Source of the DNA: Phenylobacterium sp.
GTDB taxonomy: Bacteria; Pseudomonadota; Alphaproteobacteria; Caulobacterales; Caulobacteraceae
NCBI GenBank assembly: GCA_004799545.1
Contig: SSMU01000026.1
Span: forward strand, 55,414 to 119,413
Length of the DNA stretch: 64,000 bases
Direction of reading: 5' to 3'
The position numbers and the translations under genes are program-made. Below are positions 1 to 8,900 of the stretch, one piece after another (position 1 is the stretch's first letter; every line of letters starts with the position of its first letter). Below the pieces are notes generated by a model that saw nothing but the letters and a program-made list of their open reading frames with translations, did not search any database and had not been told where the DNA came from.

Positions 1-485
1 TCCGCCAGGCGTTCCGGCCGCTGGCGGCGATCGAGCCCGGGGCCGCGCCCTGCTTCGTCGCCCTGCACCGGGTGCGTGACCCGGGCAACCTCGGGACCAT
101 CGTGCGCACGGCCGACGCGGCCGGCTGCGGCGGGGTGGTCCTGGTGGGCGAGTGCTGCGATCCCTATTCGGTGGAGGCGGTGCGCGCGACCATGGGCTCG
201 ATCTTCGCCGTGCCGTTGAGCCGGGCGTCGGAAGCGGAGTTCGCCGCCTGGCGGACGAGCTGGCCGGGCTCGGTGGTGGGGACGCTGCTCTCGGCTGAGA
301 CCGACTACCGGCAAGCCGACTACAAGGCGCCGGCGCTGATCCTGATGGGCAACGAGCAGCAGGGCCTGCCGCGGGAGATGGCGGCGCTCTGCGACGTCAG
401 TGTGAAGATCCCCATGCGCGGCCGCGCCGACAGCCTGAACCTGGCCGTGGCCACGGGGATCATGATCTACGCCGCGACAGAATAG
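1..485 (+). CDS. TrmH/SpoU-family RNA 2'-O-methyltransferase, 3' part
   Basis: The reading frame is open from the first codon in the window (base 3), so the 5' end lies outside; about 160 residues are visible. The segment RVRDPGNLGTIVRTADAAG is the typical motif that opens the SPOUT methyltransferase domain. ILMGNEQQGLP and IPMRGRADSLNLAVA are the later SAM-binding knot motifs, with the expected spacing. Members methylate the ribose 2'-OH of rRNA or tRNA, using SAM. The exact target base cannot be told from this C-terminal part. The gene ends in TAG, followed by about 130 bp with no visible gene. Confidence 0.9.
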   Translation, partial: RQAFRPLAAIEPGAAPCFVALHRVRDPGNLGTIVRTADAAGCGGVVLVGECCDPYSVEAVRATMGSIFAVPLSRASEAEFAAWRTSWPGSVVGTLLSAETDYRQADYKAPALILMGNEQQGLPREMAALCDVSVKIPMRGRADSLNLAVATGIMIYAATE

Positions 486-612
486 GTGGTTTTGGACCAA
501 CCGCATCCATGACGTCGCGGGTGTGAAATCGGCCTCGGACTCCCTGCCGGCCGACACCTGACATGTTCGAGAAGGGTGGAAAGCGCACGGACGAGGCGAC
601 TCCGCCCCGGAG

Positions 613-1224
613 CTACGCCGCGTTGATGGCTTCTCGCTCGCGCAGCTTGTCCCGCTCGGGGGGCGACAGAACCTTGGGATCGACGACCGGCCGGTCCGAG
701 GTGGTGTCGAAGAAAGGGTTATTGCGGAAACCGCCGGTGAAGCGGGCGCGAAGGCGATTGCGGACTAGCCAAAGGGCGAAGCCCAGCACGCCGAATGACT
801 TCGGTTTTGGCTCCCCCCGGGCGCCACTCGTGAAGGCGCAGAATCGAACCGGACCGAACGACTTCGCCACCGTGGGGGCAGAACTCTCCAGGCAGGCGCG
901 GGACAGGCCGACGAAGGGGAGTTTGCTCGTCGCCGGGGTGTTGCCGATTGGGGTGTTGCAGCAGGCGGCGTACCAGCGAAGCAAGCCGTTCTCGGAGAGG
1001 CGGATGCACGCAAGGTGCTGCGTGCCCTCGTTGAGCTGAACGTCCTTCGGCAGGACCTGAATGTTCTCGCAGCCGCCCCGCGCATCAAGCAGCTCAGCGT
1101 CGCGTCCGAGAAATCGGGCGAACGCCTGGCAGTCCTTACAATAGCAGATCGAGTGGTTCGTGAGGCGTTCGCGCTCGACCGTGCCCGTCAGGGCGCCGCA
1201 GTTGCATCGTAGGGGATGGGTCAT
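613..1224 (-). CDS. DUF6151 / GFA-like zinc-binding protein
   Basis: About 203 residues from the ATG at 1224; a GTG three codons upstream (1233) is an alternative start. The N-terminal half has cysteine pairs typical of the GFA (glutathione-dependent formaldehyde-activating enzyme-like) fold: CNCG near the start, CYCKDCQ about 25 residues later, and CCNTPIGNTP further on. These probably bind zinc. The LLRWYA and FVGL segments and the C-terminal NPFFD resemble the DUF6151 family as I know it. The biochemical role is unknown. The gene is divergent from a TetR gene and the shared gap holds a perfect palindrome, so it is the likely target of that regulator. Confidence 0.8.
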   Translation of the reverse strand: MTHPLRCNCGALTGTVERERLTNHSICYCKDCQAFARFLGRDAELLDARGGCENIQVLPKDVQLNEGTQHLACIRLSENGLLRWYAACCNTPIGNTPATSKLPFVGLSRACLESSAPTVAKSFGPVRFCAFTSGARGEPKPKSFGVLGFALWLVRNRLRARFTGGFRNNPFFDTTSDRPVVDPKVLSPPERDKLREREAINAA

Positions 1225-1249
1225 GGCCACCACAAAAGAGAGAGGTTAT

Positions 1250-1268
1250 AAAAGAGAGTATCTCTTTT
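1250..1268. promoter_or_regulatory. Palindromic operator candidate between DUF6151 gene and TetR gene
   Basis: Perfect inverted repeat with arms AAAAGAGA and TCTCTTTT around a GTA spacer. A further direct copy of the AAAAGAGA half-site lies at 1234-1241, 16 bp upstream. It is centred between the two divergent start codons, the usual place for a TetR operator. Binding by the adjacent regulator is inferred. Confidence 0.55.
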
Positions 1269-1294
1269 TCTGATGCAGCCATAGGCTTGAGTCA

Positions 1295-1921
1295 ATGATG
1301 CCTGAATGCACGATTGAATCGTCACGGCGCCGCCCCAAGGGGGACAAGCGCGCCCGCACTCGCGCCACGCTCATCCAGGTCGCCGCACAACTGGTCGAGG
1401 AGAAGGGCTACGAAGCGGTGACGCTTCAGGAGGTGGGCCGCCGCGCCGGTATGAGCAACGGCGCCATCTACGGCAATTTCAAGAACCGCGAGGACCTGCT
1501 CTCCGCCATCGGCCCGACCTACTGGCCGCAGGTCCGGCCGCAAGTCGCGCCGCGCGCCAGTTTCGCCGAAATAATGCGGGCAGTGGCCGAGGCCCTAATT
1601 GCAGTGATGCCGGCGAGGGCGCAGGTGGGCGCCGGCCGCCTGAGGGGTTTGGCCTACACGCTCACCAACGACGGCCTTAAGGCCAACGCGTCGGAAATCG
1701 CTGCCGGGAGGTACGCTGCCGCTGTTTCTTGGTGGCGTGAGGCGATCCCCGACGAGAGCCAGTTGCCGATGCCGACGGAGGACTTGGTCCGGGTGATCGG
1801 CGTTTTGATCGAGGGTTTCACTCTTCAGCGCCTGCTCACGCCGGAGCTGATCTCCGACGAAACCATCTACGCCGCCTTCGCCGCGTTGGCGCACGAGCGG
1901 CCGAAGCCGCCAGGGACGTAG
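1295..1921 (+). CDS. TetR/AcrR-family transcriptional regulator
   Basis: A 208-residue protein. Residues about 15-65 form the TetR DNA-binding domain: RTRATLIQVAAQLVEEKG is helix 1 and GAIYGNFKNREDLL is the hallmark around the recognition helix. The rest is a variable helical ligand domain with no recognisable inducer. It is divergent from the DUF6151 gene with a perfect palindrome between them, which suggests autorepression plus repression of that neighbour. It is clearly paralogous to the TetR gene at 42330: both share RRxPKGDKRARTRA, GAIYGNF, the SFAExMRA stretch and an EvIYAAFAA-like C-terminus. Confidence 0.9.
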   Translation: MMPECTIESSRRRPKGDKRARTRATLIQVAAQLVEEKGYEAVTLQEVGRRAGMSNGAIYGNFKNREDLLSAIGPTYWPQVRPQVAPRASFAEIMRAVAEALIAVMPARAQVGAGRLRGLAYTLTNDGLKANASEIAAGRYAAAVSWWREAIPDESQLPMPTEDLVRVIGVLIEGFTLQRLLTPELISDETIYAAFAALAHERPKPPGT

Positions 1922-2004
1922 GGCGCTTGTCAGCGCCAATGTCCGCTAAGGGTCGAAAGCGGTCTCTAGGTCCTTGCCGGGAATGAGACCTTGCGACAAG
2001 AGCC

Positions 2005-2955
2005 TCAGGCCCTGAGCGCCTCGAGGTTGCGGAAGCTTTCGCCCAGCATCTCCAGCACCGGCCGGACGAACGGCGGCTCGTGCTCGACGAAATATTCGGT
2101 GACGCCCTCGGCGTAGGCGGCCGCCAGCAGCCGCGGCCAGTCGATGATCCCCTGCCCCACCGAGGTGGTCTGGACGCGGAAGGCGAAGTTGGGCTCGCCG
2201 CCCTTCGCCACGTCCTTGACGTGCATCATCCGGAAGCGGCCGGGATGGGCCTTCAGCAGTTCGACCGGGTCGCGGCCGGCTGCCACCACCCAGCCGGCGT
2301 CCATCTCGAACTGCACGAGGTGCGGGTCGGTCTCCCGCACCAGCACGTCGAAGGCCGTCCCGCGGCCCAGTGGGGCGAACTCCGGATTGTGGTTGTGGTA
2401 GGCGAGCTGCAGGCCCTCGCGCTTCAGGGCCGCGCCCTTGTCGTTCATGAAGGCGGCGGTGGCCTTCCAGTCGTCCGGGGTGAGCTCGGCCGACAGCCGG
2501 GCGAGCATCGGGCCGACGCCTTCGCCGTCGCGGGGCTTCAGCGTCAGGCGCTCGGGGAACAGGAAGGTCGGCATGACCACGTGGCGCGCGCCCAGGACGT
2601 GCATGTCGGCGGCCAGGCGGCCGATGTCGCCGGAGAGCGTTGGCTCCGGCCCGGTCCCGCGCGGCTGGACGTGGGCGCTGGTGCAGGCGAGGTGGTTGGC
2701 GTCGAAGGCGGCGCGCAGTTCCTGCGGCGTGCGGCCCGCGTAGCCGGCGGTCTCCACCGTGCGGTAGCCGATGGCCGCGACGGCCTTCAAGGTGGCGTCG
2801 AGGTCGCGGCGCAGCTCGGCGCCGACCGAGTAGAGCTGCAGGCCGATGGGCAAGCGGTGGCTCCGGAAGAAGGGACGAGGCGCGGCGCGGGCCGCCCTGG
2901 CGGCGAAGGCGAAGGCGGCGGACGATGCGACGAACCCGCGGCGTGAAACGATCAT
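2005..2955 (-). CDS. Tat-exported sugar phosphate isomerase/epimerase-like TIM-barrel protein
   Basis: 316 residues from the ATG at 2955. The N-terminus reads MIVSRRGFVASSAAFAFAARAARA, a twin-arginine signal (SRRGF) with a hydrophobic stretch and an AxA-type cleavage site, so export folded to the periplasm is expected. The mature part has xylose-isomerase-like TIM-barrel features: IGLQLYSVG, a YHNHNPEF metal-site segment, FEMDAGWV, and MMHVKDV near the C-terminus. Family members isomerise, epimerise or oxidise sugars; the substrate is unknown. The frame is open far upstream into hrpB, but that extension has no signal and is an artefact of GC-rich sequence. Confidence 0.85.
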   Translation of the reverse strand: MIVSRRGFVASSAAFAFAARAARAAPRPFFRSHRLPIGLQLYSVGAELRRDLDATLKAVAAIGYRTVETAGYAGRTPQELRAAFDANHLACTSAHVQPRGTGPEPTLSGDIGRLAADMHVLGARHVVMPTFLFPERLTLKPRDGEGVGPMLARLSAELTPDDWKATAAFMNDKGAALKREGLQLAYHNHNPEFAPLGRGTAFDVLVRETDPHLVQFEMDAGWVVAAGRDPVELLKAHPGRFRMMHVKDVAKGGEPNFAFRVQTTSVGQGIIDWPRLLAAAYAEGVTEYFVEHEPPFVRPVLEMLGESFRNLEALRA

Positions 2956-3019
2956 CCTGGCCTCCCCCAACCTGGCTTTGGCGGCCAATGAGCGGCGCCG
3001 CAGCGGGCTTGGCAAGTCG

Positions 3020-5476
3020 TCACGTCCCGCGCGGCTTGGCGCGGGTGGTGGGCGTCGCGGCGGCGGGATCCTCCGGCCAGAGGTGCTTGGGATAGCGGCC
3101 GCGCATGTCGCTGCGGACGTCCTTCCACGAACCCTTCCAGAAGCCCGGCAGGTCCTGGGTGGTCTGGATCGGGCGGTGGGCGGGCGAGAGCAGCGCCAGG
3201 GTGAGCGGCGCGCGGCCACCGGCCACGGCGGGATGGTCGGCCAGGCCATAGACCTCCTGCACCCGGACCTCGAGCCGCGGCCCACCGTCGGCGGCGTAGT
3301 CGATGGCGAAGCTGTTGCCGGTCGGCGCGGTCCAGCGGGCCGGCGCCTCCGCGTCAAGCCGGCGCTGCAGGTCCCAGGGGACGAGGGCGCGCAGGGCCGC
3401 GTCCAGGGCGTCGGGCTTGAGGGCCGCAAGCGACCGGACGCCGGTCAGCAAGGGCGCCAACCAGTCGTCGAGGCGGGCGATGAGCGCGTCGTCGGTGAGG
3501 TCGGGCCAGGCGGCGTCGAAGCCGCGCAGGAAGGCGACACGCTGGCGCAGCGCCTCGGCGGCGGGGCCGAAGGGAATAGCGTCCAGGCCCTCGGCGCGGA
3601 CGCGGTCGGCGAGCGCGCGGGCGATGAGCGCCGGGTCGGGGTTCTCCTCGATGGTCTCGCGTACGGCGAGACGGCCGAGGCGCAAGGTCCGCTTGGCGCG
3701 CAGGCGGCCGGCGGCGCTCTCCTCCAGCCGATCCTCCTCGATGAGCTGGGCTTCGAAGGCGACCAGCAGCTCCGCCTCCTCCAGCGGGGCGGCGAGCAGG
3801 ATGCGGTCGCGGCGCTCGGCCCCGCCCAACTCGCCGATCGCCAGCCAGGTCGCGCGGGCGAGCGCGTCGGTGGGCTCGACGAAGGCGCCGCGGCCGCTGG
3901 TCAGCTGGAACTCGCCCTGCGGTCCGCGCGCGCGGGCGATGCGCTCCGGATAGGCGAAGGCCAGCAGCAGGCCGTCGGAGATGGCCTCGCCCTTCCCGGC
4001 CCGGCCAGCCAGTCCCGCCCAGCGATCTGCGAGCGCCTTGGCCTCGCGGGCCCTAGGGCCACGGTCGCGGTCGAGGGCGTCGAGGCGATGGCGCAGGTCG
4101 GCGTCGCGGCCGCCTAGGTTCCGCTCGGTGACCAGGGCCGCGATCCGGGCGGCGCGGGGCGCCTGGCCGGTGTCGGCGGCCTTCAGGACCATGTGGGCCA
4201 GCCGGGGGGCTAGCGGGACCTCGGAGAGGGCGCGGCCGTGAGCGGTGAGCAGGCCCTCGGGCGTCAGGGCCTCCAGGCGGATCAGCAGGCTGCGGGCCTC
4301 GGCGAAAGCGGCGGCCGGTGGCGGATCGAGGAAGGCGAGACCGGCCGGATCCTTGGCGCCCCAGCGGGCCAGGTCCAGGGCCAGGCCCGAGAGGTCGGCG
4401 TCGAGGATCTCCGGGTCGGCGTAGGCCGGCAGCGCCCGGGTCTCCGGCTCGTCCCACAGGCGGTAGCAGGCGCCGGGCTCGGTGCGGCCGGCCCGGCCGC
4501 GGCGCTGGTCGGCGGCGGCGCGGGAGACGCGGACGGTGGCCAGCCGGGTTAAGCCGCTCGCCGGGTCGTAGCGCGGCACGCGGGCCAGGCCGCAGTCGAT
4601 CACCACCCGGACGCCCTGGATGGTCAGGCTGGTCTCGGCGATCGAGGTGGCGAGCACCACCTTGCGTTTGCCGCCGGACGCCGGGGCGATGGCGCGGTCC
4701 TGGGCGGCGGGGTCGAGGGCGCCATAGAGCGGCGCGATCTCCACCTCCGGGCGTTTGGCGAGGCGTTCCGCCAGACGTTCGGCGGTTCGCAGGATCTCGC
4801 CCTGGCCAGGGAGGAAGACCAGCAGGGAGCCAGGCTCTTCGGCCAGGGCGCGTTCGACGGCGCGGACCACCTGATCCTCCAGGCGGACGCGGTCGTCGCG
4901 GCCGAGATAGCGGGTCTCCACCGGGAACATGCGGCCCTGGCTTTCGACCACCGGGGCGTCGCCCAACAGCCGCGAGACCGCTGCGCCGTCGAGGGTGGCG
5001 GACATCACCAAGAGGCGCAGGTCCTCGCGCAGCAGGCCTTGGGCGTCACGGGCCAGGGCCAGGCCAAGGTCGGCGTCGAGGCTGCGCTCATGGAACTCGT
5101 CGAACACCACGCAGGCGACCCCGGCCAGCTCGGGGTCTGCGAGGATCATGCGGGTGAAGACGCCCTCGGTGACCACCTCGATTCGGGTGGCGGCGGAAAT
5201 CCGCGACTGCATCCGCACGCGGTAGCCGACGGTCTCCCCGACCCTCTGGCCGAGGGTCCCGGCCATCCGTTCGGCGGCGGCGCGGGCGGCCAGGCGGCGG
5301 GGTTCCAGCACGATGATCTTGCCGTCGCCGCGCCAGGGCTCGGCCAGCAGTTCGAGCGGCGTGACGGTGGTCTTGCCGGCCCCCGGCGGGGCGACCAGCA
5401 CGGCGGCGTTGCGCGCGCGGAGCGCCGCCTTCAGCGCCGGCAGGGCCTCGTGGATGGGAAGGGCGTCGCTATCCAA
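3020..5476 (-). CDS. hrpB: ATP-dependent helicase HrpB (DEAH/RHA type)
   Basis: 818 residues, the normal length for HrpB. Walker A APPGAGKTT lies near residue 30, the DEAH-type box reads VFDEFHER, motif III is SATLDG, and the C-terminal RecA domain has STSIAETSLTI followed by DQRRGRAGR (motif VI). The HrpB-specific C-terminal domain then runs to the end, with WPEDP in the last 20 residues. It is a predicted superfamily 2 RNA helicase whose cellular role is not well defined. The start is a TTG at 5476; no better start exists upstream because a palindromic repeat begins 4 bp away. Confidence 0.93.
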   Translation of the reverse strand: MDSDALPIHEALPALKAALRARNAAVLVAPPGAGKTTVTPLELLAEPWRGDGKIIVLEPRRLAARAAAERMAGTLGQRVGETVGYRVRMQSRISAATRIEVVTEGVFTRMILADPELAGVACVVFDEFHERSLDADLGLALARDAQGLLREDLRLLVMSATLDGAAVSRLLGDAPVVESQGRMFPVETRYLGRDDRVRLEDQVVRAVERALAEEPGSLLVFLPGQGEILRTAERLAERLAKRPEVEIAPLYGALDPAAQDRAIAPASGGKRKVVLATSIAETSLTIQGVRVVIDCGLARVPRYDPASGLTRLATVRVSRAAADQRRGRAGRTEPGACYRLWDEPETRALPAYADPEILDADLSGLALDLARWGAKDPAGLAFLDPPPAAAFAEARSLLIRLEALTPEGLLTAHGRALSEVPLAPRLAHMVLKAADTGQAPRAARIAALVTERNLGGRDADLRHRLDALDRDRGPRAREAKALADRWAGLAGRAGKGEAISDGLLLAFAYPERIARARGPQGEFQLTSGRGAFVEPTDALARATWLAIGELGGAERRDRILLAAPLEEAELLVAFEAQLIEEDRLEESAAGRLRAKRTLRLGRLAVRETIEENPDPALIARALADRVRAEGLDAIPFGPAAEALRQRVAFLRGFDAAWPDLTDDALIARLDDWLAPLLTGVRSLAALKPDALDAALRALVPWDLQRRLDAEAPARWTAPTGNSFAIDYAADGGPRLEVRVQEVYGLADHPAVAGGRAPLTLALLSPAHRPIQTTQDLPGFWKGSWKDVRSDMRGRYPKHLWPEDPAAATPTTRAKPRGT

Positions 5477-5480
5477 GATC

Positions 5481-5607
5481 CGTCATCGCCGGGCTTGTCC
5501 CGGCGACCCATGAACACCGTGAAAACGAAAGAGGCGCGACCGCACCGCCGCGCCTCCATGAAGAACTCTTGCGATCATGGATGGCCGGGACAAGCCCGGC
5601 CATGACG
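5481..5607. repeat. Palindromic MITE-like element with 32-bp inverted ends
   Basis: The two ends (5481-5512 and 5576-5607) are near-perfect inverted copies of about 32 bp (about 29 matches). Each contains its own palindromic core, GCCGGG-CTTGT-CCCGGC. Inside is another perfect 8-bp hairpin (GAGGCGCG at 5531-5538 with CGCGCCTC at 5549-5556). There is no coding capacity. It lies between the hrpB start codon and the end of the permease gene, so it is in the hrpB leader and also just downstream of the permease. It looks like a dispersed palindromic repeat; copy number elsewhere cannot be seen here. Confidence 0.75.
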
Positions 5608-5623
5608 TTCCCTATGTTTGCGG

Positions 5624-7219
5624 TCAGCCGCCCTTCTTAGGCAGGTCGACGAAGGGCTCCGGCTCGCCGCCGGTGACCACGATCCCCCGCCCGAGCTTCG
5701 ATGCGCGAATGCCGTAGAGGAAGTAGACGACGATGCCCACCACCAGGTAGCCGAGGAAGAAATTCCGGGTGACCGGCGTGTTCATCAACGTCTTCAGGAG
5801 CACCAAGCACATGATCGCGCCCAGGATCGGCACCACCGGATAGAGCGGCGTGCGGAACGGCCGCTTCAGGTCAGGATCGCGCACCCGCAGATAGATCACC
5901 GTAATGCAGACCAAGGTGAACGCCGCCAGCGAGCCCACGTTGGACAGGTCCGACAAGGCGTCCAGCGACAGGAAGCCGGCCGCGACCATGGCGGCGATGC
6001 CGACGATGATGGTGTTGATCCACGGCGTCAGGAACTTCTTGTGGACCGTGGCCAGCGCGCTAGGCAGCAGGCCGTCGCGGCTCATGGTGTAGAAGATCCG
6101 CGTCTGGCCGTAGAGCAGCACCAGCATCACCGACGACAGGCCGGCGATGGCGCCCAGCTTCACGAGCACCGAGAACCACTTCAACCCCATGGTGTCGGTG
6201 GCGAGCGCAATGGGCGCCGGCACGTCGAGGAGGTTGTAGGGCACGATGCCAACGAGCACCGCTGAGGTTAGGATGTAGAGCACGGTGCAGATCACTAGGG
6301 CGCCCAGGATGCCGATCGGCATGTCCTTGCCAGGATTGCGCGACTCTGCGCCGGCCGTGGAGACCGCCTCGAAGCCGAGGTAGGCGAAGAAGATGATCGC
6401 CGCCCCGTGGATGACCCCGCCGATGCCGTACTTGTGCGAGGTGTCGCCATTCCACACCGCGGTCAGCGCGCGCCCGGTCTGATGCCACATGTCCATGTTC
6501 GTCCCCGGCGGACGGCCCGGAATCTCGACCGGCACGAGGGGGGCGAAATTCGCCGGGTGAACGTAGCGAACGCCGATGACGATGAAGGCGATGACCACCG
6601 TCAGCTTGATGGCCACGATGATGTTGTTGACCGTGGCCGACTCGGTGACGCCGCGGATCAGCAGCAGCGTCACGAGGCCGATGATGATCAGCGCCGGCAG
6701 GTTCATGACCCCTGTGGCGATCACGTGGCCTGCAGCGTCCTTGACGGCCACCCCCGGGGCCGCCGTGAGCGCAGCGGGTATCGATAGGCCCATGTCGTGC
6801 AGCAGGCTTACCGTGTAGCCGGACCAGCCGACCGCCACCGTGGACGCCGCCAGCCCGTATTCGAGAAGCAGCAGCAGGCCCATGACCCAGGCCGCCCCCT
6901 CGCCCATCGAGGCGTAGGTGTAGGAATAGGCCGAGCCGGAGACCGGCAGGGCTGAGGCCAGCTCGGCGTAGCAGAGCGCCACGAAGGCGCAGAGCGTGCC
7001 TGTGATGATGAAGGAGATCATGATGCCCGGGCCGGCGAACTGCGCCGAGGCCCGACCGGTCAGCACGAAGATGCCGGTCCCGATGATGCAGCCGATGCCA
7101 AGCAGCACCAGGTTGAGCGCCCCCAGCGAGCGCTTCAACTCGCTATGCTCGTGTTCGGCCTGAATCTGGCCGACGGATTTGCGCAGGAAGATGCGCCCGA
7201 TGCCCGAAGCGTTCGCCAT
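5624..7219 (-). CDS. APC-family amino-acid permease (cationic amino-acid transporter type)
   Basis: 531 residues with about 12 or more hydrophobic helices. After a cytosolic start, LVLLGIGCIIGTGIFVLTG is the hallmark first APC helix (the GIGxIIGTGIFV substrate-binding break). ALCYAELASALPVSGSAYSYTY is the consensus of helix 3, and FFAYLGFEAVSTAGAESRNPGKDMPIGI marks the central region. The length and these motifs match the CAT/YfnA-like branch that imports amino acids with proton coupling. Substrate specificity is not determinable. The gene ends beside the palindromic element and stands alone. Confidence 0.9.
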   Translation of the reverse strand: MANASGIGRIFLRKSVGQIQAEHEHSELKRSLGALNLVLLGIGCIIGTGIFVLTGRASAQFAGPGIMISFIITGTLCAFVALCYAELASALPVSGSAYSYTYASMGEGAAWVMGLLLLLEYGLAASTVAVGWSGYTVSLLHDMGLSIPAALTAAPGVAVKDAAGHVIATGVMNLPALIIIGLVTLLLIRGVTESATVNNIIVAIKLTVVIAFIVIGVRYVHPANFAPLVPVEIPGRPPGTNMDMWHQTGRALTAVWNGDTSHKYGIGGVIHGAAIIFFAYLGFEAVSTAGAESRNPGKDMPIGILGALVICTVLYILTSAVLVGIVPYNLLDVPAPIALATDTMGLKWFSVLVKLGAIAGLSSVMLVLLYGQTRIFYTMSRDGLLPSALATVHKKFLTPWINTIIVGIAAMVAAGFLSLDALSDLSNVGSLAAFTLVCITVIYLRVRDPDLKRPFRTPLYPVVPILGAIMCLVLLKTLMNTPVTRNFFLGYLVVGIVVYFLYGIRASKLGRGIVVTGGEPEPFVDLPKKGG

Positions 7220-7397
7220 ACGGCTGATGTCCTTGTTGCCCCGACTCCCCGCAGGGAGCTTTGGGGCACGCTAACCGGGCCACACGCCCCCGGCAATCTC
7301 CGCCCGAAAACCGCGAGGCGCCGGGCCGCTGGCTTTGTTGTGGTTTCGGCCGGGCTCCCTATTCTAGGTCGCCACGCCAGTTCGAACGGAACGCCGC

Positions 7398-8078
7398 TTG
7401 TCCGCCCCGCCAGACCCCCAGCCCGTGATCCGCGCCGTGATCGCGCCGGTGACGCCGCTGCAACAGAACTGCACCATCGTCTGGTGCGCCAAGACCATGA
7501 AGGCCGCGGTGATCGATCCCGGTGGCGAGGTGCCGCGTCTGCTGGGCGCGCTGCAGCAGTACGGGCTGACGCTGGAGAAGATCTGGATCACCCACGGCCA
7601 CCTGGACCACGCCGGCGGCACGGCCGCCCTAAAGGAGGCCACCGGCGTCCCCATCGAGGGACCGCATCCGGACGACGCCTTCTGGATCGACCAGATCGAC
7701 GCCTCGGGGGTCAAGTGGGGCATGCCCGAGGCCCGCAGCTTCACCCCCGACCGCTGGCTGGACGACGGCGATGTGGTGACGCTCGGCGAGACCGAGTTCG
7801 AGGTCTACCACTGCCCGGGGCACACGCCGGGCCACATCATCTTCTTCCACCGCCAGGCACGGTTCGCCCAGGTGGGCGACGTGCTGTTCCAGGGCTCGAT
7901 CGGGCGGACCGACTTCCCGCGCGGCGACTACGGCCAGCTGATCGCGGCGATCACCGGCAAGCTGTGGCCGCTGGGCGACGACGTGCGGTTCGTGCCCGGC
8001 CACGGGCCGATGTCGACCTTCGGATACGAGCGCAAGACCAATCCCTTCGTCGCCGACGAGGTGCTCGCGGAGGCCTGA
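7398..8078 (+). CDS. MBL-fold metallo-hydrolase (glyoxalase II-like)
   Basis: 226 residues. The zinc-binding motif is ITHGHLDHAGG near residue 60, followed by a CPGHTPGH histidine, a GDVLFQGSIGRTDFPRGD aspartate segment and a terminal VPGHGPMST histidine. All metal ligands of the hydroxyacylglutathione-hydrolase-like branch are present. It lacks the C-terminal glutathione-binding domain of true glyoxalase II, so it is better called a small MBL hydrolase, probably acting on thioesters. The start used is TTG at 7398; the GTG at 7425 is an alternative. Confidence 0.9.
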   Translation: MSAPPDPQPVIRAVIAPVTPLQQNCTIVWCAKTMKAAVIDPGGEVPRLLGALQQYGLTLEKIWITHGHLDHAGGTAALKEATGVPIEGPHPDDAFWIDQIDASGVKWGMPEARSFTPDRWLDDGDVVTLGETEFEVYHCPGHTPGHIIFFHRQARFAQVGDVLFQGSIGRTDFPRGDYGQLIAAITGKLWPLGDDVRFVPGHGPMSTFGYERKTNPFVADEVLAEA

Positions 8079-8123
8079 ACCCGTCTCGCGCCGCGACTCT
8101 TTCGGCGGGAGGTGATTTCAAGC

Positions 8124-8900
8124 ATGAAATCCAGATGTTACGGTGGGCGCCCAAACATGGGTCGCATGGAGCTTACGATCGACATGCCCACCGCAGGCGC
8201 CCGCATCCTGATGGTGGACGATGATCCCGGAATCCGCGACGTGGTGTCCGACTTCCTGGGCCGCCACGGCTACCGCGTTTCCACCGCCGCCGACGCCCGC
8301 GAGATGGAGCAGGCGCTGGAGGGCGGCCCCGTCGACCTAATCGTGCTCGACATCATGTTGCCGGGGGAAGACGGGTTGGCGGTCTGCCGGCGACTGGCCT
8401 CCGGCGACGCCGGCCCGCCGATCATCATGCTCTCGGCCATGGGCGAGGACACCGACCGGATCGTCGGCCTCGAGCTGGGCGCCGACGACTACCTGGCCAA
8501 GCCGTGCAATCCCCGCGAACTGCTGGCCCGCATCCGCGCGGTGCTGCGCCGGTCGGACACCCGGGCCGGGACCTCGGGCGTCGGCGCCAGTTGCGAGTTC
8601 GCCGGCTGGGCGCTCGACCTGGTCCGCCGCGAGCTGCGCTCGCCGCAGGGTGTGGTGGTGAACCTCTCCTCCGGCGAGTTCTCGCTGCTGCGGGTGTTCG
8701 TGGAGCGGCCGCAGCGGGTGCTGACCCGCGACCAGCTGCTGGAGCTGGCCCGCGGCCCCGACTCCGACGCCTTCGACCGGGCGATCGACGTGCAGATCAG
8801 CCGGCTGCGGCGCAAACTCGACGACGGCGGCGGCCAGGACCTGATCCGCACGATCCGCAACGAGGGCTACATGTTCACCCCGAAGGTGCGCCGGCTGTGA
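8124..8900 (+). CDS. OmpR-type response regulator
   Basis: 258 residues. I chose the ATG at 8124 because a strong Shine-Dalgarno, GGGAGGTGA, ends 8 bases before it. The receiver domain (about 25-145) has the acidic pocket VDDDPG, the phospho-acceptor Asp in VLDIMLPGEDG and the Lys in DDYLAKP. The C-terminal winged helix (about 160-255) has LSSGEFSLLRVFVERPQRVLTRDQLLELARG and IRTIRNEGYMF. The stop overlaps the start of the kinase gene (GTGA), so the pair is co-translated. The signal and targets are unknown. Confidence 0.94.
   Translation: MKSRCYGGRPNMGRMELTIDMPTAGARILMVDDDPGIRDVVSDFLGRHGYRVSTAADAREMEQALEGGPVDLIVLDIMLPGEDGLAVCRRLASGDAGPPIIMLSAMGEDTDRIVGLELGADDYLAKPCNPRELLARIRAVLRRSDTRAGTSGVGASCEFAGWALDLVRRELRSPQGVVVNLSSGEFSLLRVFVERPQRVLTRDQLLELARGPDSDAFDRAIDVQISRLRRKLDDGGGQDLIRTIRNEGYMFTPKVRRL

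Noticed and set aside
563..1039. Plus-strand frame of 158 codons opposite the DUF6151 gene
   Set aside because: No motif or ribosome-binding site; the cysteine-rich DUF6151 protein on the other strand is convincing.
2846..4117. 423-codon open frame antisense to hrpB
   Set aside because: Shadow frame; HrpB motifs on the other strand are complete.
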